Source of the DNA: a virus
Length of the DNA: 22,524 nucleotides
Reading direction: 5' to 3' (one strand)
IMG/VR virus record: IMGVR_UViG_3300045978_000063
Location: 1 to 22,524 of that record
Numbering within the stretch: the first letter of the stretch is position 1; every line of letters starts with the position of its first letter. This document shows positions 1 to 6,518 of this stretch, piece by piece. Both the position numbers and the translations under genes were made by a program. The notes below the pieces were generated by a model. It made no database searches. It had not been told where the DNA came from and was given only the letters and a program-made list of their open reading frames with translations.

Positions 1-2
1 AG

Positions 3-32
3 TTGACTCACAGAATCACACGATGGTAATTT
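3..32 (+). promoter_or_regulatory. Sigma70-like promoter at left edge of window
   Basis: A TTGACT box at 3-8 is followed after 18 bp by TAATTT at 27-32, which fits a housekeeping sigma-factor promoter (-35 TTGACA, -10 TATAAT) with a slightly long spacer. Transcription would start near 39 and run toward the terminase gene, giving a leader of about 600 nt. The assignment is from sequence match only. The same AGTTGACTC string occurs again at 403-411, but no matching -10 box follows it there. Confidence 0.45.
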
Positions 33-642
33 CAGGACCGTAACCTCGACCCGACCTATCGGCCGAGGGACACCAACCCGGCCGGCCGACCGCCCCCGGA
101 AACTCCCACTAAGGCCAGGATTCAAGACCTGGGCGCCCCCTGAACAACCGGCCGAAGACCATCGGCAACGCCGGCCAGGACCCGACACCGGGAGAGGGCG
201 CCGGACTAGTGCTCGGAGCCACGGGACCAGTACGCCCACCCGGACCAGAATGCGTGACGAAAAGCCCCCGCCGGGGAGGGTAAAGCCTTGCTCCGAGAGA
301 CCCCAGAATTGGTCCGTGACGCTCCCCACCCGACTCCCCCACCCCTTGCTCCCCCGATGGCCCGACTTCCCCGTCTTACCCTGGGCCAGTAGGCGCCGGC
401 CTAGTTGACTCCAAACCGGGACCATTCCCCTCGAAACACTCCGAGACCCCACCCGGACCCTCCGAGACCATGCCGACACCGAGCGTTTCCCCTGGTCACG
501 GTACATATTCCCAGTGTTTCCCATGCGCCCATAACGGTTGTTATGTAAAGCTAGAAGCTAACCGGGGACCTCAATCCGGCGGGTGGGTTATGGGGGATGT
601 GAGGCCCGAAGGTTGTTTTTGCATTGCGGATTGGGGGTTTTT
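33..642. other. Long leader region without a convincing gene
   Basis: About 600 bp with no reading frame that has both a good ribosome site and coding-like composition. The + strand is strongly C-rich from about 60 to 520 and turns abruptly G-rich near 580. It contains a CCAGG/CCTGG inverted repeat (115-133), a direct repeat CTCCGAGACC at 439-448 and 460-469, and a possible extended -10 box (TGTTATGTA) near 539-547 without a clear -35. It probably serves as a 5' leader or control region for the terminase operon, but its function is not shown by the sequence. Confidence 0.5.
439..469. repeat. Pair of 10-bp direct repeats, 21 bp apart
   Basis: CTCCGAGACC occurs at 439-448 and again at 460-469, an offset of exactly 21 bp or about two helical turns. 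A third, interrupted copy (CTCCGAGAGACC) lies at 291-302. Spacing by whole helical turns is typical of repeats bound by one protein on one DNA face, so an operator or a packaging recognition site is possible. The region is C-rich, so chance similarity cannot be excluded. Confidence 0.35.
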
Positions 643-2715
643 GTGCCGTCTAAGACTCCGAGGATGGGTGATTTGGAGAGGTTTCGTGTGGCGGGGTTTG
701 AGGGGGCGAAGGTGTCGATGTCGCCGGGGGCGATTGCTTGTTTGAACTGTGGGCATCGGCTCTCGGGCCAGCAGAGGCATTGGTGTTCGGCGTCGTGTAG
801 GGCTCGGGGGAAGAGGCGGCGGCGAGCTGGTGAGGATCTTGGGGATGGGATGGTTGTGAATGAGGCTCAGCCGGTGGGGAGCCACCTGGGACCGGGGTAT
901 GACGTGGCTCAGATTGTGCGGATGCATGATGAGGGCCATTTGACGTTCGCTCAGATCGGGGCGGCGATTGGGGTGGCCGGCTCGACGGCTTCCCGGGCGT
1001 ATCAGGGGCATCAGGATTCCTTGAAGGTGGCGGCGAAACGGGCGGTGTGGTCTGCTCCGGTGCGGCCGTTCCCGGCCGACCATTGGGATTTGACTGAGGG
1101 TGACATTGAGGCGCTGGTCACCGATTTTGTGGGGTTCAGGGGCGAGTTTTTCCTGACCCCTCGAGGGGTCGCCTACATGACCCCGGAGTTTCAGTCCGCT
1201 TGGGTGGCGGCGGTATTACGGACGCTGGTGGTGGGAGGCCGGCAGGTGATTCTCTCTCCGCCCAGGCATGGGAAGACCGAACTGTTGATCCATGTGGCGA
1301 CGTGGCTGATCTGTCGGTTCCCGAACATTCGGATCCTGTGGGTTGGTGGGAACGAGCGGATCGCCCAACGCAGCGTGAGGGCGGTGGGGCGGACCCTGGT
1401 CAACAACGAGAAGCTGGTCAAAACGTTCGCCGGCCCGGGAGGGTCTTTCAAACCGGGAGTGAAAGCGGGAGCGTCATGGTCCGCTAGTGAGTTCACCGTC
1501 GCCACCAGGACGTTGAGCGACATCAAGGGCTCGACGATGACCGCCCTGGGCCGGGGCGGGACTTTGCTCTCGCTGGATGCGGACATCATCGTCGCCGACG
1601 ACATCGAAGACCACTCATCGACCTCACAACCGGGAGCGAGGGAGTCGACTCGGGACTGGTGGACCTCGGACCTCGAGAGTCGCAAGGAAGAGCACACCGG
1701 GCTCTTCGTCATCGGCTCGCGCCAGCATGTCGACGATCTGGTCGGCCATCTGATCGACAACGATGAGTACGAGGCGATCACCGAGACCGCCCACGACCCC
1801 AACTGCGAACTGGACCCCCTCGACGTCAACATCCACGTCGAATGCATGTTGTTCCCCGAACTGCGGTCCTACGGCTATCTGATGAAACAGAAGGCGGCGT
1901 CGGCGGCGGCCGGCGGAGTCGCCAGGTTCAGCATGGTCTATTTGGGCATCGTCTCGGGGAAGGGTTTGACGGTGTTCACCGCGGCGGAAGTCGCCGGGTG
2001 CCGATCGAAGGACTATGTGCTCAAAAAGGTCCCGTCACCGCATATTCCCCACGGCGCTGACCTGGCGACCGTCGGCGGAGTCAACCTGGTCGCCGGCCTC
2101 GACCCGTCCGGGTCGGGGTATCAGGCGTCGTTCCTGTGGGCCTATCAGACCCGTCCGGCGTTGCGGATGTGGATGATGATGACCGAAAACCAGGAGGGCG
2201 GGGGGATCGCCCAAGCCCGACGGACGATCGCGGACTGGCATGAGGCTTACCGGGTGCGGCATTGGGTGGTCGAAGAGAACCTGTACCACGGAGGGATTTT
2301 GGCCGACGAGGGGATCATGGCCCTCCGCGAGCAGCATTCGATCGTCATTGAGCCGCACCACACCGGCATCAACAAGTGGGACCCCGATCTGGGAGTGTCC
2401 ACCCTCCAGCCGCTCTTCGAGGACCAGACCATCATCCTGCCCTACGGCAATTTGGAGTCCCAGGCGGCGAGCGACGAGTATCAACGCCAGCTCGTCCACT
2501 TCTCCAACGCTCCCAGGAACCGGAACCGGACCGCCGGCTACAAGAGCGACCTGGTAATGGCGTCATGGTTCCCGATGGTCGTCATCAGACGGGCGATGAC
2601 CGAGTTCATCGCCGAAATGGGCGTCGACTACGAACCCGAATTCGCCTCCATGAGCGGATCGGATTGGAACGAGGTCCCCTGGGACGGCGGAGCCGACTGG
2701 CTCAAAACCGGATGA
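643..2715 (+). CDS. terL: Terminase large subunit with N-terminal zinc ribbon and HTH
   Basis: Packaging motor ATPase and nuclease that translocates phage DNA into the prohead through the portal and cuts it. Numbered from the GTG at 643, the 690-aa product has a Walker A motif PPRHGKTE (Lys about 211), a Walker B-like block DIIVADDIED (about 314-323), and C-terminal RNase H-like nuclease acids in GLDPSGSG (Asp about 487) and KSDLVMASW (Asp about 636). Before the ATPase are a four-cysteine zinc-ribbon candidate (C33, C36, C48, C52, followed by an Arg/Lys run) and a helix-turn-helix-like segment at about 86-120. The start is uncertain: GTG 643 has GGGGG 5 nt upstream, a type of site used elsewhere here; GTG 583, ATG 664 and ATG 718 are alternatives. 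The N-terminal part uses G/T-rich codons unlike the C-ending codons of later genes. The identity as TerL is firm; the role of the extension is inferred. Confidence 0.93.
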   Translation: MPSKTPRMGDLERFRVAGFEGAKVSMSPGAIACLNCGHRLSGQQRHWCSASCRARGKRRRRAGEDLGDGMVVNEAQPVGSHLGPGYDVAQIVRMHDEGHLTFAQIGAAIGVAGSTASRAYQGHQDSLKVAAKRAVWSAPVRPFPADHWDLTEGDIEALVTDFVGFRGEFFLTPRGVAYMTPEFQSAWVAAVLRTLVVGGRQVILSPPRHGKTELLIHVATWLICRFPNIRILWVGGNERIAQRSVRAVGRTLVNNEKLVKTFAGPGGSFKPGVKAGASWSASEFTVATRTLSDIKGSTMTALGRGGTLLSLDADIIVADDIEDHSSTSQPGARESTRDWWTSDLESRKEEHTGLFVIGSRQHVDDLVGHLIDNDEYEAITETAHDPNCELDPLDVNIHVECMLFPELRSYGYLMKQKAASAAAGGVARFSMVYLGIVSGKGLTVFTAAEVAGCRSKDYVLKKVPSPHIPHGADLATVGGVNLVAGLDPSGSGYQASFLWAYQTRPALRMWMMMTENQEGGGIAQARRTIADWHEAYRVRHWVVEENLYHGGILADEGIMALREQHSIVIEPHHTGINKWDPDLGVSTLQPLFEDQTIILPYGNLESQAASDEYQRQLVHFSNAPRNRNRTAGYKSDLVMASWFPMVVIRRAMTEFIAEMGVDYEPEFASMSGSDWNEVPWDGGADWLKTG

Positions 2716-3062
2716 CCGGGGTCATCATCCAACACCGCACCGTCCGCAGTTCGGCGCTGATCCTCGTCCCCGTCCTCTCCATCCCAATACCGAACGCGAG
2801 GCCCTGTCGGGTCTGTCAGATCCCCCACCTGGTCAAAACCGTCCACCTGAGCCTGAGCCCCACCGGCTCCGCGATCGTCTCGGTCGGTGTATTGGACCTG
2901 TTGAAAAAGGCGGGGATGGTCGGCACCACGTTCGACGTGACTGGCTCCACCGATACGCCGCCGCCGATCATCGTCGGCGACCCCAAAAAACCCCGCCAAG
3001 TCCAAGACCACAAAACCTACTCCCAACAGATTTGGAGGCCCCATGAGCGACTTGCAGGCTGA
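2712..3062 (+). CDS. Small CxxC phage protein following terminase
   Basis: A 116-aa product whose ATG overlaps the terminase stop (ATGA at 2712-2715), indicating translational coupling. It contains a CRVCQIPH motif at about residues 32-39 followed by a segment predicted as beta-alpha, VKTVHLSLSPTGSAIVS then GVLDLLKKAGM. The CxxC plus His could bind zinc with another ligand, but only two cysteines are present in the protein. The tail is polar and proline-rich. It overlaps the next gene by 20 bp. I do not recognise a named family. Position between the terminase and structural genes suggests a small virion or packaging accessory protein, which is inference. Confidence 0.7.
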   Translation: MTGVIIQHRTVRSSALILVPVLSIPIPNARPCRVCQIPHLVKTVHLSLSPTGSAIVSVGVLDLLKKAGMVGTTFDVTGSTDTPPPIIVGDPKKPRQVQDHKTYSQQIWRPHERLAG

Positions 3063-3306
3063 ACTGGTGATTGCCGAAGCGGAACTGGCGAAGGCGGAAG
3101 CCGCCTACGCGCCCGCCCAGAAAGCACTCGAGAAAGCCCAAGCACGCAAGGAGGCCAACGCACAGAAGGACCGGGCGGCGGTATTGGCCGCCATCGAAGT
3201 GCGGGACCCGGCCCGGATCGCGGTGATGAACGCCCAAGACCGGGTCGCCGACCTCCGCGCCGGTCTCGGCCTCCAACCTTCGACCATCGGAAAGGCGGTC
3301 CGCTGA
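3043..3306 (+). CDS. Small coiled-coil protein
   Basis: An 87-aa product with a strong GGAGG ribosome site 4 nt before ATG 3043, inside the 3' end of the preceding gene. Residues 1-75 are rich in Ala, Glu, Lys and Gln and read as one long heptad-rich helix, with stretches such as AELVIAEAELAKAEAAY. No catalytic motif is visible. It ends in TGATG, shared with the next start at 3306. Short helical proteins of this kind are common among phage structural genes as chaperones or oligomerising subunits. That role is a guess from composition and position only. Confidence 0.75.
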   Translation: MSDLQAELVIAEAELAKAEAAYAPAQKALEKAQARKEANAQKDRAAVLAAIEVRDPARIAVMNAQDRVADLRAGLGLQPSTIGKAVR

Positions 3307-3734
3307 TGGCGTCCTCGTTCTACAACGATTTCATCCCCTCCGAATTCGGAGCCCCCATCCACTCCGTCATCGACTTGAACACCGATGACATACGAGAAAT
3401 CCTCCGCGACGAGGGGGCGGACGCGTTGAACCTGGCCGACCAGGACCTTGCGGACATCACCGCCGGCGCCCGAATTTCCACTTCCGCCAACCTCACATCC
3501 AAAACGGTTGACGTGGCGGGGGACGGCGCCTTCGACCACGCCGACGAAACCCACACCGCGGTTTCGGGGGCCACCGTCGAATCCATCGACTACTACAAGC
3601 ACACCGGCACCGAATCGACGTCGCCCCTCATCTGCAATCTGGACACTTGGACCGGCCTCCCATTGACCCCGAACGGTGGGAACGTCATCGTCGCGCCCGC
3701 CGTGGGAGGCGTATTCGCAGTACCCGTCGCCTGA
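3306..3734 (+). CDS. Hypothetical structural protein
   Basis: A 142-aa product whose ATG overlaps the previous stop (TGATG). A GGAAAGGCGG stretch upstream can serve as the ribosome site. The sequence has a polar N-terminus, an acidic helix-like part at about residues 22-52, and a Thr/Ser/Gly-rich C-terminal half typical of beta-structured virion proteins. There is no signal peptide or transmembrane segment. The stop is directly followed by the next ATG (TGAATG). It is part of a run of genes between terminase and portal that look like fibre, baseplate or head-surface components. No family was recognised. Confidence 0.75.
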   Translation: MASSFYNDFIPSEFGAPIHSVIDLNTDDIREILRDEGADALNLADQDLADITAGARISTSANLTSKTVDVAGDGAFDHADETHTAVSGATVESIDYYKHTGTESTSPLICNLDTWTGLPLTPNGGNVIVAPAVGGVFAVPVA

Positions 3735-4973
3735 ATGCCTGAGGTCATCCACGCTCAGGCGTCGATCAACTCCGCCGACGTCACCAACAATGCGGCGTTC
3801 ACAACCCGACTAACCCTCTCCGCAGCATCTTTAGCGGCGGCGGGGTTCGGCAACGGCGATGAGGTCATCGTCATCTATTGGGGGTGTTACAACCAGTCGA
3901 ACGTCGCCACATCCCAGTCGTGGCGGGCTCAATACAACGGGGCGACCATCGGCCCGACCGTCGCCCCCGTCCTATTCTCCGCGAACTTCGCTGACAATGG
4001 GCGGACGTCGGCGTGGATGACTCGGATGAACCTGGCGACTCTCGCCGATTTCACCCTCCAAACCCTCCGCGCCGGCACTTCGGCGAATACCACCATCGAG
4101 AAGGCGCGGATCATCGTCCTCAAAGCGGCTGATCTGGGTGTCGAGAACGTCGACTGGTTCTGGAACAAGTCAACGACCAACGTGGCCCACACCACCACCT
4201 ACTCGGGAACGTCGAGAGCGTCGATCACTTGGACCCCCTCGGTGGCTACTGAGGATTGGCTGGTCCTTTTCTCAGACAACATCAACATCGACTCGACCAC
4301 AGTTAGGACCGAAGGCCGGGTCCTGTTGGACGGGGCCACGTTGGTCGCCGGCGACTACGCAGAGGAAGGCGAGGACCTGTCCGAAGTGTGGGCGCATTTC
4401 GGGGCGGGGATCATGGAAAACCTGTCGGTCGCGTCACACACCATCGCCTACCAGTCCCGAGACGATGTGGCGACCGCCGCCAACGACCATTTGGAGTCGT
4501 CGCTACTGCTGATCCGAGCCGGGAAGTTCCCTGATCTGAAATGGGACACCCCCGCCGACAACGCCACCGTTATCACCACTCCTGAAATCGTGGCCAACGT
4601 GACCGCTTCACTGTCCGAAGCGCAGGACGCCCTGATTATCGCTTCGATGCGGATCGACATTGGCACCGCCGACAGTTCAAACCACATGTGGTGCGAGGAC
4701 AACGGCACCCCGATCGAACCGAACCTCGACCCTGGAGCCGGTCCCGACTTCTCAGTAGCGAACACCACTTCGTTCGACGCGGTCGACGAACCTCAAAACA
4801 CCTGGCTTGGGATCTCCGCCCGGTCGTCAGGTGCACAGGATTTGGAAATGTGGGTCCAGTCCGGCGCGTCGGCCAACGCTGAGGAGATCACCCTGGTCCT
4901 CTGGGGGCTCGAACGCGGGCCGGTCGCCCAGAAAGTTCCGTACCGCCGTCAACTGACCACTGTGAGGATGTGA
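3735..4973 (+). CDS. Beta-rich structural protein, possible fibre or appendage
   Basis: A 412-aa product starting at the ATG next to the previous TGA, with no good ribosome site, so it is probably translated by coupling. The sequence alternates short hydrophobic strands with Thr, Ser, Asn and Gly-rich turns throughout, for example DEVIVIYWGCYNQ near residue 42 and DAALIIASMRIDI-like strands in the last third. This pattern suggests a jelly-roll or other beta-sandwich fold, as in phage fibres, head fibres and tail appendages. No enzymatic motif is visible. The function is inferred from composition and location. A following GAGG site serves the next gene. Confidence 0.75.
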   Translation: MPEVIHAQASINSADVTNNAAFTTRLTLSAASLAAAGFGNGDEVIVIYWGCYNQSNVATSQSWRAQYNGATIGPTVAPVLFSANFADNGRTSAWMTRMNLATLADFTLQTLRAGTSANTTIEKARIIVLKAADLGVENVDWFWNKSTTNVAHTTTYSGTSRASITWTPSVATEDWLVLFSDNINIDSTTVRTEGRVLLDGATLVAGDYAEEGEDLSEVWAHFGAGIMENLSVASHTIAYQSRDDVATAANDHLESSLLLIRAGKFPDLKWDTPADNATVITTPEIVANVTASLSEAQDALIIASMRIDIGTADSSNHMWCEDNGTPIEPNLDPGAGPDFSVANTTSFDAVDEPQNTWLGISARSSGAQDLEMWVQSGASANAEEITLVLWGLERGPVAQKVPYRRQLTTVRM

Positions 4974-4974
4974 A

Positions 4975-5445
4975 ATGCGATACAACGCCGTCTACTCGGC
5001 AACATCTGACAGCGACGCCTTCACCGCGGCAGGCTCCCTGATCGAACTTCAAGTCCCCGCAGCGACGATTCTTGAACTGATCCGAGCCTGGGTGGGTGCC
5101 GCCGAAGGGGCCGACCCCGTCGCCGAAGTCCAAGAAATCTCCATATATGTGAACGACGGTGTCGCCACCGCGGGGACCGCCCTCACCGAACAGGAACTGC
5201 AAGGCTCCGTCGACGCCGCCTCCGCGGTGGTCGCTCTCGCCGCCCCGACTATCGCCGCCACCCCCGTCGACCTCTACTTCGACGCCTTCCACGTCCAAAA
5301 CGGATGGTTGTACCTTCCCGTCCCCGAGGAGCGGATCGTGATTGTGGGGGGGACAACCAACGACAACATCGGCCTTCGGTTCCCGGTCGCACCCGACGCT
5401 TCGACCACGTTCAGCTATGGGATGATCTGGGGCGAAATAGGCTGA
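4975..5445 (+). CDS. Small beta-rich structural protein
   Basis: A 156-aa product, ATG one base after the previous stop, with GAGG about 8 nt upstream. The sequence starts with RYNAVYSATSDSDAF, has a valine and alanine-rich middle, and ends with strands such as EERIVIVGG and FSYGMIWGEIG. A single compact beta domain is likely. Its composition resembles that of small head-decoration or baseplate proteins, but no family is recognised. It is encoded between two structural gene candidates with no spacing, so it is probably a virion component made from the same transcript. Confidence 0.75.
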   Translation: MRYNAVYSATSDSDAFTAAGSLIELQVPAATILELIRAWVGAAEGADPVAEVQEISIYVNDGVATAGTALTEQELQGSVDAASAVVALAAPTIAATPVDLYFDAFHVQNGWLYLPVPEERIVIVGGTTNDNIGLRFPVAPDASTTFSYGMIWGEIG

Positions 5446-5446
5446 T

Positions 5447-6181
5447 ATGCCGGTCTACCGGCATTGGCAGTATCCGACCCAACGGAAACGGTGGCGGCCC
5501 TCCGTTTTCGTCGCCGGCGGCGACCAGACCCTCACCGGCGTCCTCTACTCGAGGGCTCCCACTTTCCCCGCCGGGAACCTCGCCAACACCCAACCCCTCA
5601 GCGGTGTTCTGTTCACCCGGGCCCCGACGTTTCCCACCGGCCGGATCGACCTGGTCGTCGTTGGCGTCCTGTTCACTGTCACTCCCATCTTCCCGGCGGG
5701 GACGCTCACCCCGGTCAACACTCTCACCGGGGTTCTCTTCTCCCGTCCTCCAACTTTCCCGGTTGGGGCGTTACTCCAAGACCAGACCCTCACCGGGGTT
5801 CTCTTCTCCCGAGCGCCGACGTTCCCGGTTGGGGCGGTCGTCCAAGCTCAAGCCCTCGACGGAGTCCTATTCAGTCGGCCGCCCGTCTTCCCCGCCGGGA
5901 CGGTCACCCCCGGCGCGGTCACCGTCTCGGGGGTCCTGTTCACGGTCCACCCGGTCTTCGATGCGGGGTTCGTCGGAGAAGAGACCGTCCACCTTTACCC
6001 GACGGGGATCCTCGTCGCGGCTTCAGCTTCCCGGGCGGTCCTCATCGGATTGGGCCACAGTCGAGTCCTCATCGCCGAATCCGACTCGTTCCTGATCGTC
6101 ACCACCTCCGAATCCGACGCGGTCCTGGTCGACCGGGGCATGTCCGCGGTCGAAGTCGAACCGTCAATGGCTTCCGTGTAA
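5447..6181 (+). CDS. Phage protein with seven ~22-residue GVLF repeats
   Basis: A 244-aa product. Residues 29-174 consist of seven copies of a unit with consensus L-x-GVLF-[ST]-R-x-P-x-FP-x-G followed by a variable 5-7 residue link. The repeat glycines lie at 31, 53, 73, 95, 117, 139 and 162, so the period is 20-23 residues. The last copy is degenerate (HPVFDAG). The C-terminal 60 residues are non-repeated and rich in Val, Ser and Asp. A regular unit of this size with conserved hydrophobics suggests a beta-solenoid or fibrous shaft, as in phage fibres. The ribosome site before ATG 5447 is weak. Function is not known; a virion surface or fibre role is inferred. Confidence 0.8.
   Translation: MPVYRHWQYPTQRKRWRPSVFVAGGDQTLTGVLYSRAPTFPAGNLANTQPLSGVLFTRAPTFPTGRIDLVVVGVLFTVTPIFPAGTLTPVNTLTGVLFSRPPTFPVGALLQDQTLTGVLFSRAPTFPVGAVVQAQALDGVLFSRPPVFPAGTVTPGAVTVSGVLFTVHPVFDAGFVGEETVHLYPTGILVAASASRAVLIGLGHSRVLIAESDSFLIVTTSESDAVLVDRGMSAVEVEPSMASV
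5531..5968 (+). repeat. Seven tandem ~66-bp coding repeats
   Basis: The repeats encode the GVLF units of the surrounding gene. Copies 4 and 5 are the closest, with a 23-nt stretch beginning at 5723 that recurs exactly at 5789, an offset of 66 bp or 22 codons. Other copies have drifted at third positions while keeping the protein motif, so the amino-acid pattern is under selection. The close match of copies 4 and 5 suggests recent duplication or gene conversion. Copy number could change by slippage or recombination. Confidence 0.85.
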
Positions 6182-6186
6182 GGAGG
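6181..6186 (+). promoter_or_regulatory. Ribosome binding site deciding a TTG start
   Basis: AGGAGG begins in the last base of the preceding TAA stop and lies 5 nt before TTG 6192. It is a full anti-Shine-Dalgarno match and supports the rare TTG start, since the next in-frame ATG would remove the conserved IRQGDT part of the protein. Confidence 0.7.
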
Positions 6187-6191
6187 AGTGT

Positions 6192-6518
6192 TTGGCTTCA
6201 TTCCATATCCGTCAAGGTGACACCGCCCCCCCCATTGAGGCGACGTGCATGGCCGGCGACCCTCTCGCCGTCGTCGACGTCACCGCCTGCACAGTCGTCT
6301 TCCACATGACCGACAAGGCGGGCCGGGTGGTCGTCAACGCGGCGGGAGCGGTCATATCCGGGCCGGCGGGAACCGTCCGTTACGTCTGGCTCCCAGCCGA
6401 CACTCTCGTTGCTGGAGAGTTCAGAGGGGAATTCCAGTTGACGTTCCCCGACACGAAAATCCGCACCTTCCCCAACCCCGGAGTCATCTCCATCACCATT
6501 TCAGGGCAGTTGGCGTGA
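6192..6518 (+). CDS. BppU-like N-terminal domain protein
   Basis: A 108-aa product from a TTG start. It has the signature order of the BppU N-terminal/phage baseplate upper-protein fold: FHIRQGDTAPPIEAT at the start, a strand with VVFHMTDKAGRVV in the middle, GTVRYVWLPADT near residue 62, then a GEFRGEFQLTFPD segment and a TFPNPGVISITI ending. In known phages this immunoglobulin-like domain links receptor-binding or fibre proteins to the baseplate or appears as a stand-alone small virion protein. Here it is stand-alone. Its stop overlaps the portal start (GTGA at 6515-6518). The family assignment is by motif resemblance and not by search. Confidence 0.7.
   Translation: MASFHIRQGDTAPPIEATCMAGDPLAVVDVTACTVVFHMTDKAGRVVVNAAGAVISGPAGTVRYVWLPADTLVAGEFRGEFQLTFPDTKIRTFPNPGVISITISGQLA

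Noticed and set aside
109-342. 77-codon open frame on - strand in the left leader
   Set aside because: Gly/Pro/Arg-rich, no clear ribosome site or motif; composition matches the skewed non-coding stretch.
403-433. Second promoter at TTGACT 405-410
   Set aside because: No TANNNT box at 16-19 bp downstream.
571-1083. 170-codon open frame on - strand opposite TerL
   Set aside because: Arg/Pro/His-rich translation typical of an antisense shadow of a GC-rich gene; the + strand frame has terminase motifs.
5531-5968. CRISPR-like array
   Set aside because: Repeats of ~66 bp are in frame, vary at third codon positions and have no unique spacers; they are protein repeats.
5304-6309. Long overlapping frames across the repeat gene and its neighbours
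   Set aside because: The Arg/Pro/Ser-rich translations are out-of-frame readings of the repeated gene; that gene has the conserved repeat pattern in its own frame.
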